Source of the DNA: Rosellinia necatrix
Lineage: Eukaryota > Ascomycota > Sordariomycetes > Xylariales > Xylariaceae
DNA: 64,000 nucleotides
Assembly (NCBI GenBank): GCA_021209875.1
Contig: JAGYVD010000001.1
Span: 3,906,001-3,970,000, forward strand
Direction: 5' to 3'
Positions within the stretch are counted from its first letter, which is position 1, and each line of letters begins with the position of its first letter. The notes below the pieces were generated by a model, which searched no databases, was not told the origin of the DNA, and was given only the letters and a program-made list of their open reading frames with translations. The position numbers were made by a program, and so were the translations under genes. Shown here one piece after another: positions 12,501-24,216 of the stretch.

Positions 12501-13821
12501 CCGTCACAGAGGATTGGTCGTTTTATTCGGTAGAGCTGCCCAAGAATCCACTCTCCAGTTCGCGTACACGATACCCCGCCAACCGCTAGGACACAGAGAT
12601 GGTGAGAGCCCATGGGATCTAGAACGTCTCCCATCATCTAGCGCCGCGTCGGCACACCGGGTGCATGTAAGTGACGCATGTCCTACCCGGCCTCGCAGAG
12701 GACTTGTGGGAAAATTCGCATGCGCAAGCGTACGTTGGCGCAAATTATTCTGCGCACAGCGGGTGGTGTCGCATTGCACTTTAGGTAGAGCAGAAAGCTA
12801 TCGTCTCCCCATGCCGTAACCGAGGAGTAGGTCCCGTTCCTCTCAAACACTATATAAAAGTCCCGGGCTTGAGAGTACTTGTATGTATTGAATTTTCCGC
12901 AGGCCCGTCGCCCTAGTCCGGAATGGAAGTTAGGATCTCAACCCAACCCATGCAGACGTTCCCGCACGTCTTCCCACCACTACAGCTGCTGTCTGAGGGG
13001 AGACAGCCCTGCGATTCCATATCTTCGTTTCCCTTTGCCAATATCCACAGCAGTGGCGGCATTGTTTCTGGCCCGGTCAGAGAAGCAAGCCCAAGGGAGC
13101 TAAGGAGGGGCACAGGATGAAGGGGGAATTAGGGAAGGGGCGTGATGCAGCGGTCGGATGTCCGAACTGCTTACCATTGGTATATTACACTATGCTATAT
13201 GAATTAAAGCATATTCCTCTGCTCATATCACACCGAATTATGCCTTGAATTGAATCCGTGTTTCGCCTTGGCTTATCCGGAACTATCTAGGCTAAGATCG
13301 TACACGTATACGCACACGTACTCGATGTTTTGATAAAGTGAGGCCATATGCAATGAGGTAAGGGCGGGGTCAGCATCTGGCCTCAATAGGATTCAGCTAA
13401 CCACACAAAAATACGAATCGCAAAGCCCTCTCTATTTGCGGCATATGATTCAAGCAGAAAATGGCGCTATATGTACGAAAATATTGCTCGATCGTCGAAT
13501 AGTGGCGTGGTGCTGAGGGCGTGAGTCGTGGGAGACCTCGATACCTTCAAAGCCAGAGAGATTTGGTAGGGACTCCAAGCAGGCTTCGAGGTAAGCAGTG
13601 ACGCTGCTGCATACATTACAGAAGCCGCTTAGTATCTAACAAGCCGAACATTATCTGTGGACCGATACGATCAATAAGGGTTTTTGTAACACCGTCCTTG
13701 TCAACCCCAATGAGTTAAGAGAACATTCCCAAAAAGACCGCCGAGCAGGCTGAGAAGAACCTAGAGATATTACTGTCTGAGTCATGTATTTGCCTTAAAA
13801 AAACGGCCGTGATGGTATAAA
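9538..13821. other. 4.3-kb spacer without a confident gene
   Basis: Holds the kinase promoter and leader near 9540-10000 and TAGGTA-type words near 10010-10050 and 10860-10990. An A17 tract lies at 12057-12073. A TATA-like TATATAAAAG at about 12850 sits some 70 nt before a 65-codon ATG frame (12923-13120), the only hint of a small gene. No domain was recognised in any frame. Confidence 0.45.
12923..13120 (+). CDS. Doubtful small ORF (65 aa) with an upstream TATA-like box
   Basis: ATG-started frame of 65 codons with no recognisable motif, transmembrane segment or signal peptide. Its only support is a TATA-like sequence at about 12850-12860 and an isolated position inside a long spacer. It may well be a chance frame. 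Confidence 0.12.
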   Translation: MEVRISTQPMQTFPHVFPPLQLLSEGRQPCDSISSFPFANIHSSGGIVSGPVREASPRELRRGTG

Positions 13822-15200
13822 TTATCCCGCCAACCGGGCGACCGGCTCGAGCCCCCTCGCCCGCTTGGCGTCGTCTATGAAATCTATGACGTCTATCCAG
13901 TTATCCAGCTCGGTCAGGCGGGCGCGCTCCGCCCTGCCCAGCAGCGCGCGGCCCCGGTCGGGGCCGAAGCCGGCGCCGCACATCTCCGTCAGGTGGTGGA
14001 CGCCCAGCTTGAGGGGCAGCGGGGCGCGCGCGACGTTGTTCATGAAGACGTCGACGGCGTCCCAGGGGCACGTCTCGCGGCCCGCGAACAGCGCCGGGTT
14101 CGCGAGCAGCGCGCGCGCGGACATCAGGCCCGCCAGCTTGGGGAGGTGCGGCCGTACGGCATTGCCGGGCGCGGATGCGGAGGCCCCTTTGGCTCCCGGC
14201 CTTTCGTCGCTGCCAGATGTGAAGGTGGGCTGCGGCTCTTGTAGTAGATGCGACGTGTATGGCAGGGTCGAGAGCGTGAACACGTCGCCGGACACGAGGA
14301 CGGGCAGCTTGTCGCCGAACATGTCCGTCAATAGCTCCAGCGCCTCTAGGTTGATCGGCACGCTCGACTGCGTGTAGCGCGTTCGCGGGTGGATCGTGAG
14401 CCAGTCTATGTTCCGATCCCGCTCGTCCCCCAGCACGGTGTTGACGAAGTCGACCGTCTTCCGCAGGTCGCCGTGCACGCGGATCTTGACGCTGACGCTG
14501 CGCCCCTTCCCCGCCGGGTCGTCCGCGTCCGCCTCCTTCCCGACGGCCCAGCCGTCCCCCCGGAGGCGCCGCCTCGTCGCGACCACCATGTCGCGCACGA
14601 GCTCCCGCCTCTCCATCAGCGCGGCGCCGAGCGTCTCGGCGCACGCCCACGACTGCGGGCAGCCGCAGTTGAGGTCGACGCCGTTGACGAAGGGCGCGGC
14701 GAGCGACGCGGCGCGCGAGAGCTCCAGCGGCGAGTTGGAGCCGAACTGCGCTATGGTAGGCAGCTCGGGCCGGGCGGTGGAGATGGTCAGGTCGCTATCC
14801 CTCGCGAAGCTGCTCCGGTTGAACTCCTTCGCCAAAACCATCGGCGTCCAGCAGAGGTCTGTGCCATAGTGGCTCACGGTCTGCCTGAAAGCAAGCTGCC
14901 ATGGTGGTCTCTCCTTTTAGTAACGCGAGTATTTATTTCCCGCTATTTAACGTAGACAGGGCAGGAGGGGGGCTAGGGGACCTTTGGGAAATGTTTAGAT
15001 CGGCAGATATATAGGGAGCAAGCCTTACCTTGCTATACCGCACCATCGGCGCACAGGCGTATAAGTATCTGCCTTCAAGCTTAGCAGTATCGAATATCTT
15101 TAGTGGACTTTCGAAATCAGTACGGAACCCATATAAGGCAAAAAACTAGAACTTACTGTATCCTTCTATGAGGATGTTTTAGCTGTAAATCGTCGTCCAT
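13822..15200 (-). CDS. DUS4: tRNA-dihydrouridine synthase, Dus4-like
   Basis: FMN enzyme that reduces uridine in the D-loop of cytoplasmic tRNAs; Dus4 homologues act at positions 20a/20b. Exons are 15200-15157, 15107-15029 and 14895-13822, giving 398 residues; introns are 49 and 133 nt. The N-terminal CAPMVRYSKLAFRQTV followed by HYGTDLCWTPM is the Dus4 substrate/FMN signature and crosses the second exon junction, which supports the model. DLNCGCPQ (115-122) supplies the likely catalytic Cys120. VSVKIRVHGD and WLTIHPRTR are further TIM-barrel motifs, and LVSGDVF and LMSARALLANPALF follow. A Gly/Ala/Pro-rich insert lies between the last two. The third exon has strikingly GC-rich third codon positions compared with the kinase gene upstream in the window. 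The last 70 residues are helical and fit the family's C-terminal domain. Confidence 0.92.
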
Positions 15201-16608
15201 ATCTGTTGCCTATTTAGACCCATAATATGACATTGCGCTAACCGCGTGGCTGATATGAATTTTAAGAACTATGGTTCACGATGAAGGGTTACAGGCAGAT
15301 ATGGCGTATTAGACGGAAGCATCATGTTTTGCTGTGTCCAAATTATATCTAAGTAGGCTGCTGGCACTGAGGGGCTGGACAGCCGCAGGGTGGGGTTTAC
15401 TTGGAGGGGCTTGGAGGGGTAAAATCTGGGCTCTTCCAGTTTGTAGGTACCTATGCGTCTAACCTACTGGGTGCTAGCTCTCTGCGCATTCACTCAGACA
15501 TCTGTGCAGGTCTTGGTTGCTCTGCAGGTCATGCAAGGTACCAAACAGTTACTCGACATCATTTTTTAAAGCTCGAGCCTTGAGATACGTGCATTATTAT
15601 TGGTGATCTTGCCTCGGCTCGGTATCTACTTAAGTAATTAGCGAGATATTTAGATTATGAGTGTCTTGTCTAGTCTGTGGTGTTAAATACGTATAATATT
15701 CGCCCTATCTTAGGTTTTAAGAGGTAACGTGGTCTTATCCTTCGCAAGTGGACGGATAGACCTGTCAATAATAATAGGAGCGGTCATGACTGCACGTATC
15801 CAGACGCATCTTATCCTTCGCATGGTAGTTCAGTTGGTTCATGCTCGTTATTTGTGGTCGGCTCGTCATTCGTCCGTCCTCTACTACTACCTAGCACCTT
15901 TGGTAGAACGTAGGACACAATGCGGATTGGTTATGGTGCAGTGCGGAATCAATAAAGCTAAATAACGTACGTAGTACAATTGGTAACTCAGAGAAATGGC
16001 TGGATACCTACAGTAGTTGTCGTTTGTCTTCCGCGGATCCCGAATTGGGGTCGAGATTGTAGCCAGGGATATGGGTAGCCGCAATACCGGGAATATCGTT
16101 CTCGGGTTGACCCAAATCCGAATTGGCCAAATCCGAGAACGCGGAGTTTTGTCACTAAACCCCGTTTAGTGGAGACGACTCCGGGGAAAATAGCTATATG
16201 GACAGCACGAAACACCTCTTATGGCATTATTAGAGAAAGACGGTGTCGTTGGTTGGTATGCGATCTTAACTCCAGGTGCTGGTTTGGTGTAATTGCCCAC
16301 TATAGAGCGCGGAGCTAGCATTTTCTTATCGCCTTTGCGGAGAATCAGGTTGGGCCTATGACGACGGAGCTCCTAGTGCTGTCCAAAGAAGCCAGTACGC
16401 ACGTCACGCGACGCGAGCTCTCCGTCGAGGGGCCTTGACGGCTAAAGTATAAGAGGTCGGACCCCGTCAGCCTCCGACAGGGTCAAAACCGGCTCTTCTC
16501 ATCACACTACCAAAGTCTTGCACTTGATCATATCACAATCCCTTTTCACCCCTCCCACACCCACCAGCTTGACTGTCATCGTTCCAACCCGCCCACAGCA
16601 TTATCAAA
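15201..16608. other. Divergent intergenic region between Dus4 and the aldo/keto reductase
   Basis: Promoters for both flanking genes must lie here, since they are transcribed away from each other. A TATA-like GTATAAGAGG is at about 16447, some 160 nt before the reductase ATG. The leader just before that ATG is pyrimidine-rich (16530-16600). No further gene seen. Confidence 0.5.
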
Positions 16609-17662
16609 ATGGTTCAGATCATGGGCAAAGAAGTCGGGCCTACAGGCTATGGCTTGATGGGATTCACTTGGCGAGCGAACCCGTGCTCTCAAGAACAGGC
16701 ATTCGAGGCCATGCGAGAGGCCATACAGCAAGGCAAAGTATTCTGGAATGGCGGCGAGTTCTACGGCACGCCGGAATACAACAGTATGACCCTCCTCGAC
16801 AGGTACTTCGCTCAGTACCCCGAAGATGCGGACAGAATTATATTGAGCATCAAGGGAGGGCTGGACCCGATTACGCACCGCCCTGACGGCTCGCCCGAGG
16901 GAACACGCCGAACCATTGACAGCTGCCTCCGCCAGCTGAACGGACGGAAGAAGCTTGACATGTTTGAGTTTGCTCGCCGGGATCAAAATGTCGACATGAA
17001 GGTCTCATTCGACGTTATCCAGAAAGAGTACATTGACACCGGCAAAGTTGGTGGTATCTCGCTCTCTGAAGTTCGAGCCGAGACGATCCACGAGGCGGTG
17101 AAGGTCGCTAAGATTGTAGCTTGTGAGGTTGAGCTTTCGCTGTAAGTTATCCGCGGCTGGGGATGATTTATCGAACTATGCGAATCTAACCGGTTACTAT
17201 AGCTTCGCTACGGATGTGTTGTACAACGGTGTAGCTGAGGCTTGTGCCCAGTACAATATCCCGCTCGTTGCCTATTCACCGATAGGCCGAGGGTTTCTCA
17301 CGGGCGAGATCAAGTCCTTTGACGATATCCCCGACGGCAGCTTCCTCAAAGCCATACCGCGTTTCCAAAAGGGCGAGAACTTTGACAACAACATCAAGCT
17401 AGTCCACCAGGTCGAGGCCTTGGCAAAGAAGAAGGGCTGCAGCCCCGCTCAACTTGCGATAGGTTGGGTGAGAGCGCTGAACGGCCGCCCAGGGATGCCC
17501 ACGATTATCCCCATCCCTGGTGCCACCACAGCTGAGCGCGTAAAGGAGAATGCGAAGGTGGTGGAGCTGACGGACGAGGATCTAGCTGCTATTGATCAGA
17601 TCCTAGATACGTTCAAGCCATTGGGCGGCCGCTATCCCGACTTTGTCCCCATGGAGACGTAG
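16609..17662 (+). CDS. Aldo/keto reductase, pyridoxal-reductase (PLR/YakC) type
   Basis: NADPH-dependent reductase of 330 residues. Exons are 16609-17141 and 17203-17662, with a 61-nt intron. The start ATG has a good context (CAAAATGG). FWNGGEFYG (45-53) carries the candidate catalytic Tyr52, and SIKGG has Lys82. The third tetrad region reads FEFARRD (119-125), so the His found in most aldo/keto reductases is absent, a variation I associate with the pyridoxal reductase branch. GGISLSEV, AYSPIGRGFL and PIPGATTAERVKEN are the usual barrel and cofactor-binding segments. By family it would reduce pyridoxal to pyridoxine in vitamin B6 salvage, but YakC-like enzymes act on other aldehydes and the substrate is not provable here. 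Confidence 0.88.
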
Positions 17663-18638
17663 AGATTGCTAGATTCCTAGTCAGATGGTCAGAGAGAACG
17701 ATGGAATGAGAGTCGAGAGGCGAGAGGAAATGTCACAATTGTTACATAGTGTATAGTCAGGCAAGAAAGGTTTCCACATGATGCAAGCCAAAGGGCTCTC
17801 TTGAGTATTGCAGAATTCTTGAAGTGCTCATCATGCAAGCGACAAGATGACAAGTTGGGAAGAGGGTATAGTAAAGAAATGTAAGCTCACCATCACGTTA
17901 ACATAGGGTAGAGTGAAAGCTGTTTGGGTTAGCACGTGGGTGACAGGACGGAACAAAGGGGGTAAATTTCGGCCCTCGCTGACATTTCCCTAACAGACCA
18001 CTTTATAAGATAAATCTGCTCGGACTCAAGTTGTATTTGACCGTGACTCAGGTTAGAGAAGGTCGTGTCCACATCGTTGCATCTATCGTCGCTACAATTC
18101 CGCTCGTAGTTAGTCATATAATCGATCGTCAAATATGACATGCCTAGGCTAGCTTCTATCCCACAAGTGGCGCGATCGTGGATGGATAGGTCAGAGCCCT
18201 ATTTGCCGGGGCGTCTGAGACTATTTGCAGCGCACAGATCTTTTGACTGCCGGCTCCGGAATGGCTGGCCGTGTGATAAATATGACGGGGATAGTCCGTA
18301 GATCTGTCCGTAGTTCCCAACTACAATACCTGTAGCAGAGGACGGTGAAGAATGAAATAGGATTCGGAAGGTAAGAGATCGAAATGTCAGTACCTAGCTA
18401 ATTTCTTGTGTGTGTAGTGTACCAGTGGGAGGGAGAGTAGGGGAGGACGAAGAGCTTGGCAAAGCACCCCTCTTTTTAATTTGAGATGACGATGGGGCTT
18501 CTTAGTCGCTTTTGCCAGTAAGTACCTTTGCCATACTTGTGTAGGCACGCTTCTGCTGCGCTCAGGGCCGGATTACGCGTAATGTTTACAAGTACCTAAT
18601 GTACTTCGTAGCTGGGTTGGTCGGATTCTAACATCACC

Positions 18639-18929
18639 ATGGAAATTAGAATAGGGGTCGAGAGCTTCCACACTTACTACTATGAATCACCTGAACTTCG
18701 GGATGTCTCCTTTCAACTCGTGATAGTAATATTGCCTCATGGCGGACACCAACTCTCCATGTGTGAGGGTGACTTCCAGGTTATTGACTGCGTACATATG
18801 ACATATATGGAATTTAGCTCAAGATTCGAAGGAATGACAAGTGCAAAACAAGGACCGGGGCAGTCGATTAGTCTAACAGTTGAGCCAGTCCCGGCCGGCA
18901 GACGTTTCAATGTCTGGTGGGCAAGCTAG
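18639..18929 (+). CDS. Candidate small orphan ORF (96 aa)
   Basis: Begins with ATG in a favourable context (CACCATGG) and runs 96 codons to TAG. The protein starts MEIRIGVESF and ends GRRFNVWWAS. It has a mixed composition with charged and hydrophobic stretches, unlike the low-complexity shadow frames nearby. I recognise no domain, signal peptide or membrane segment. It could be a small lineage-specific gene, a decayed exon or chance. Confidence 0.22.
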   Translation: MEIRIGVESFHTYYYESPELRDVSFQLVIVILPHGGHQLSMCEGDFQVIDCVHMTYMEFSSRFEGMTSAKQGPGQSISLTVEPVPAGRRFNVWWAS

Positions 18930-20008
18930 CTGACAATTGTCTGTGCATTGAACTACGGTAAATAGGTAGGCGGAGCCAATTCATATTCGTAAACGAGTTG
19001 CGGTGATGATCGGGCGAGGTCGAAAAAGCCATAAAAAATAAAAAGATAATAAAAGGCCGTGCGTGTGTTTGTCTATAGCAATTCTTCCTGTGATGACCCG
19101 AGATGAAAGTAGGTTTTAGTATAGATCCGGCTTTTGGTAGGTAGTATCACGGAGCACAGAAACCGAGAACCACGAACTCTCAGGGCAACGAAGCAGGTTG
19201 AAATTTAGCTGCATGTATTGGATATGTCACACACGGAGAAGAGAAGGGGCTCCGTCCGAACTGGATGCCGTTTATGATTTCTGGTGTAGCAAATGTAGAT
19301 AGAGTTTTGTGTTACCTTACGAAGTACCTGCCAAGGTAAGCTTATGTACCGAGCACCGACCAAGCACACTAAAATTCGACGGCCTAACTGACCCCGGTTA
19401 ATGACTTAGGTCCGCCAAGCCATAGTTCACTCTAACTGCCCCCGCCTAAACATGCAAAGAATAGGTACCTGGTATTGTATCTCGGTGTGTTGCATTAGTT
19501 ATCTGCCCATTTTATTGCTTCTGACCCTGTAGGGGACCTGGGGATAGAGACTGGGACAGGCCCGGGCATGCACACTACGCTGCTCTCGAAGCTCCTGACT
19601 TTTTATTGCTGCCGACAAGTTCCCCCAGCCCAGGACGACGCGAACCGACGACAATCGACGACGACGACGCGCGACTTTTTGGACTTTCAGCCTACGCCGA
19701 CAAACGCCACGACCCAATTGAACACGATCCGATCTAGCAGAGGACGGTGCAGGACAGTCCGACACAGGACGATCATCGGCGCCTCGAGTATCTGGCCTCA
19801 GCCGTCCCTCGCCCTCCAACCACCAACTCGAGGTCCAAATACCCGAGGCACCGTAGCCAACTACGGCCCTCCGCGTCGTCACTGTTTGAACCACCATGTA
19901 ATTTACCCTTCGCCGTCCGCCTCAGCCATTCGTTTGCTTCCCCTGCAGCCTCCTAAACTCCTTTTTCGCCGTCGCCGTCCTCCTTTCTCGGTTGTCCCTC
20001 TCGGTAGC

Positions 20009-20044
20009 CCCTCGGTGCTTCCCTCGGTGCTGCCCTCGGTGCTC
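20009..20044 (+). repeat. Three copies of a 12-bp unit (CCCTCGGTGCTN)
   Basis: Three head-to-tail 12-bp units differing only in the last base, inside the pyrimidine-rich leader upstream of the coiled-coil protein gene. Confidence 0.85.
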
Positions 20045-20505
20045 ATATACTGCTCGTTCTTACGGCTTTGCCGCTTGTTCCACGCTGCCCGTTCTATGCT
20101 GCACGCTTCTCGGCTACCCACGCCTAGTTGCGGTCGCTGCGATCGCATCCTCGTTGTATCGTTGCACCCGCTCATCCATACGTCCGTCTGTTCGTCCATC
20201 CGGCTATCTGTCCCGTCGGACAACAGCGCCCCTCGGTGGCAACGGAAGCGCAGTTACGATCTGCTTCTAGACCTGCATTCGACATCCTCAAATGTGCTGT
20301 CCTCAGAAGAGAGTCAAACCTCGAGTCCTTACACCGCCGATTATACTGCCCGGCCGATTACGCTTCCGTTTGGCGCACCCGTCTTGTAGTGCGATCACAC
20401 TGTGATCTGAACTCTGAATCTAAATAGGAGCGTGCGGTTTGGGCTCATACCACTTGCTTGGATCTATTGCGTGAGGGGCATAGCGTATATTGGAGCGAGG
20501 GCGCG

Positions 20506-23188
20506 ATGCAATCACCGTCCGATGCGGCCAGGCAACGGGCGGGCTCGGGTTCTACAGCCCACCCACCGTTGCCAGCCTCGCCTACACTTACAAATCCCGA
20601 CATGATATTGCCCGACTACGACGATGGCGGTGTCTCTCTCGACCTCTCGCAGTCGCCTCCGACACTATGGAAACCCTCTCATATGACTGGTATGACATTT
20701 GACCTATCTCCCGAAGCTTTTACCGCCGGACCGGTTGCCCCTATGACGCCAATTATCTATGGAAATGGAACAATGTTATCCGATATCGGGGAGGTCACCG
20801 AAGTTGAAAGCACCTGTGGTCCGTCTCGGTCGCGTTCTGGGTCGACACGGAGCGAAATTGCAATGGTGACGAGCACCGCGCTGCCTTATGAAGCGATCAA
20901 GCAAAGGATTAAAATGTCGAGGATGGCGCATCAAAGACAAGTGTCGGTCGAATCCAACAGTACTGTCACCGCTCCTCATGACCCAGCAGGTTTATTTGTC
21001 GACTTCGATGACACCGTCAGCGTAGATGACAGCAACTTCCAGGGCGATGACGAAGATAGCGTGGCCGATTCCTGTATTGGTGACACCTTGGCCCAGGAGA
21101 CGGTCCCGCCGGTGGGGGGATTATCGTTTGATCCCAACGACGCGAGATATTCTACCCCTTGGGGTCGTAGGGCTGAACAAATATTGGCAAATGCGAAACG
21201 GCGCTTGACGGTGAGTGCACCTATGCACCTTAAAATATGGTTGAATATTTGCTAAATGTTGGAAGACAATGGAAGGCAATCTGAACCGGGCCCGATCATC
21301 GCTTGACTCGCCCCCTTCATCCTCAATGGGGTCTCATTCAACACCTTCGCCATCCATTGGCAGGCCCGCTACCGCTGTTAATGAGAACGGCCGTCGGAAG
21401 ACGTCGCATGGGCATAATAGGATCTCTAGTGACGGCAACATTCCGATGGAGAATAAACCTAATGTGTCGACCCAAAGGTCCTTAAGTGCTCTCGGCACTG
21501 CTGGAGGGTATCGCCGCCCCTTGCAAGGTTCTCGCAATGCCGATGATGCGCATAGTAGTGTTAACGACACCCCATCGACGCATTCGTACTCAACCCGTAA
21601 AATACCTCTGAGGGGGCATGACCGGCCTCTTGAGCCCCTTAGCGAGGACGAAGTATTTGGGAAGGCGGGTGTGCCGGGGCAGAGTAACGAAAATATTGAA
21701 GATGATGGCTTTTTTAATCTCCTCGGGCCATTGTCTGACAAAGGCCTGAGGCGATCGGTCTCATCACTACAGATGCGGGATCTGAAAGACCAAGTTAATG
21801 ACCTGAAGGGAAGGCTCTCGACCTTAAGAGATCAAGCCCGTGCGGATAGTTTAAAACGTCGAAGTTTACAAAGCTTGCGTACCCCTAGTCCTTTCACTCA
21901 TGCCCGCGTTGAGCAATGGTACGCCGAGGCGAGCGGCAACGAAGACGGCGCGACTCTACGTGGCGACTCCCCGCAAACCGCGACTGAAAGGAGCACTAGC
22001 CCACATAATCGAACTGGCAGCTCGGCGGAAACTGAAACCACCCCTCAGAGCCATGATGAGTTGCAACCCATTCGACTCACTCCTGTCGAAGGGGCTGGTG
22101 CTGTGGAGACACCAAGCCCAACGGGTTCGCAGTCAGCCCCATCCATCGCCCTTGACGCTAAGACGAATGAGACGGAAGTCGAAGCTGGTCTCACGGTCGA
22201 GCCAGATGATTTTGATGACCTGAGAACGGATGATGGGGATGAGTTTGCCGATGCTAATGATTTTGACGAGTCGGGGAGCGAAAGTGGTGCCTCCTCTTAT
22301 CATGATACGGTTCAAGCTCAGGTGTCTCATGAAGATCGCGAAGATGCTTTTGACTACGAGCATTTCTTTCTGCATAGCGCCATGGGCAGTATGAGCCGTA
22401 GGCGAATGCGCCGAAAGGGCAGCCTTGATAGCTTCACCTCTGAAGACTCTGTAGAGACGACGAGAGGGCCGGCCACATCGCAACCCGTAAGTTTGACGGC
22501 CATTAAGACTAGTAGTCGTTCTCGGAGAGGAAGCACAGGGTCAACTTCTACGATGGAGTCTTTCGCAACAGCAACGGAAGGCCGGCACACAAGAGTAGAC
22601 ATTGCTGCCCTTGACGAGTACGACGCCGGGGACATTGGAGAGGATAATGAAGGAGAATTTGATCAAGCAATCAATCTTCTAGAGCGCGCACGAACACACA
22701 CACCGGACACGGCGAAACGAATGGTATTTAGTCCAGAAGCTGGTGACCTGGGTTCTGACCCAAGGCGGTCACAGTCTGCTCTTCATCGCCGTCCTCAAAG
22801 CAGTGCAGCCGCGTTCCAACACCGATCCACCATTTCTTCTCTGTCTACCGGCACGAACAGAAGCTTCCCATTAGTCAACAAATCGAGTAATAATAATAGA
22901 GGCGTATTGATGTCTGGCGATTCTCCTGACCCGGGACTCAAGCGAATCTCGGAGACACTGATGGGCGAGACGACTAGCATATACGATACGGAGGCCCCGT
23001 ATAATGGTGATAAAGACACGCCCATGCAAATGCTCCAAAAAGAAGACCAGCTCCTTGTTCAACGGCTAGTGGCGAACCTTGGCCGATGTGTTTTGGGGTT
23101 AGCGGAGGCTGGACGTACAAGCGCGGAGGGAAGAGCATATCGAAGGAAAATCGAGACCGCCCGCCGGGCCCTGGAAACATTTGAGTAA
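20506..23188 (+). CDS. Large disordered fungal protein with a short coiled coil, function unknown
   Basis: Exons are 20506-21210 and 21266-23188 (55-nt intron), 875 residues. The first in-frame ATG after an upstream open stretch was chosen as start. Most of the protein is Ser/Thr/Asp-rich and predicted disordered. Conserved-looking blocks are PYEAIKQRIKMSRM, LFVDFDDTVSVDDSNF, RYSTPWGRRAEQILANAKRR (just before the splice site) and a coiled coil near 403-440 (QMRDLKDQVNDLKGRLSTLR), followed by LKRRSLQSLRTPSPFTHARV. The C-terminus (DQLLVQRLVANLGRCVL) looks helical. Homologues with these blocks occur across Pezizomycotina; I recall some annotated as 'pathway-specific nitrogen regulator', but I see no DNA-binding domain and would not rely on that name. 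The splice gives the continuous RRLTTMEGNL, which supports the exon join. Confidence 0.85.
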
Positions 23189-24216
23189 TTCACACGACTA
23201 CCTAATACCGCTCCGGTATTATAACTACCTAGGATAATATTACGTGCTCCTAGGCTACTGATCAGATACCTTGGTTTAACACTCGATTCTTCGGTTTTTT
23301 TTTTTTTGTCTCTCCTTTTCTTGATTATGAGGACTACGAAAGACGGTTTGTTGAGTATGAAATTACGGCAATTCCTTATTAAAGGCGCTGTGGCGAAAGC
23401 GCGTCAGAACGATTTTTTATCTAGACTTATTCTTCGATACCCTACGGTCAGGATGAGGTGGCCCTTGTCCACACTATTTGTATTATTTAGATAGCGGTCT
23501 CATTTCGAGTATATATTCATTGACCGTCGAAACTTAAAACAGTCGAAATATACATACAGTTTATAACATGGCACCAGATATTGTCTATCCCTTTCACATA
23601 ATTGATGATGCCCTCAGTATCTAGTTACCTAAGTGGTTAATTATGGAATACTGGAGAAGCCAAGCAAGGCAGTTGCAGTACGGTGCGAAAATCATACAAT
23701 ATATCTACTAGATAGGTAGACAAACCCAGATCAGCCTGACCTGCCTGCCAGTGACTGAAAAAGTATACTGTGTGGTGGGGCTATGTGGCGCGGTTGAACT
23801 GAAACTCGGTAGAGGTATCTGTACCTACCTACCTCCTACTTCTCTGCCTTCAGATTCGTCATGGTTGCCTGATGACACCTGAAGTAACGTAGGTACCTCA
23901 AGCGCTGGTTAAGTACGGTACGTACCTGCCTCTTAGTTATAGTCAAGGGTACTACTACCTAATTGACAAAACGGTGCTAGCATTGCTCATGCCTACCCTA
24001 CCATATTACACACATACCTCTAGTCCTAAGTCATGGTTTTGACTCCCTCAGCATCGTGTTAACCTCTCAACATCCGATAATATTCTTCTTCATGCATCTT
24101 GCAAACAACGCTGCCATTACCTACACTACGGAAGGCCCTGTTTTGACCCTTCAGCCCTTCAGCTTGTCTGAATGTTGGAGCAGGACTGATGTCCGTCACC
24201 TGCGCTCGGCGTGTTG
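23189..24216. other. Spacer before the SNF2-family gene
   Basis: A T13 tract lies at 23295-23307, about 107 nt after the preceding stop. Dense TACCTA/TAGGTA words occur at 23690-23970. No gene recognised. Confidence 0.5.

Larger units (their letters stand above)
17663..20505. other. 2.8-kb spacer including a long pyrimidine-rich leader
   Basis: From the reductase stop to the next coding start. About 19560-20450 is C/T-rich, like the 5' leader of the following gene, with open frames that look like compositional shadows. One ATG frame (18639-18929) is listed separately. TAGGTA-type words occur at 18525-18620 and 19310-19470. Confidence 0.5.

Noticed and set aside
13901..14650. 249-codon frame overlapping Dus4 on the same strand, and plus-strand frames up to 188 codons
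   Set aside because: Arg/Ala/Gly-rich shadows of the GC-rich Dus4 exon; only the Dus4 frame shows family motifs.
19568..20389. 273-codon Pro/Ser/Arg-rich frame
   Set aside because: Pyrimidine-rich leader sequence open in several frames at once; no conserved motif.
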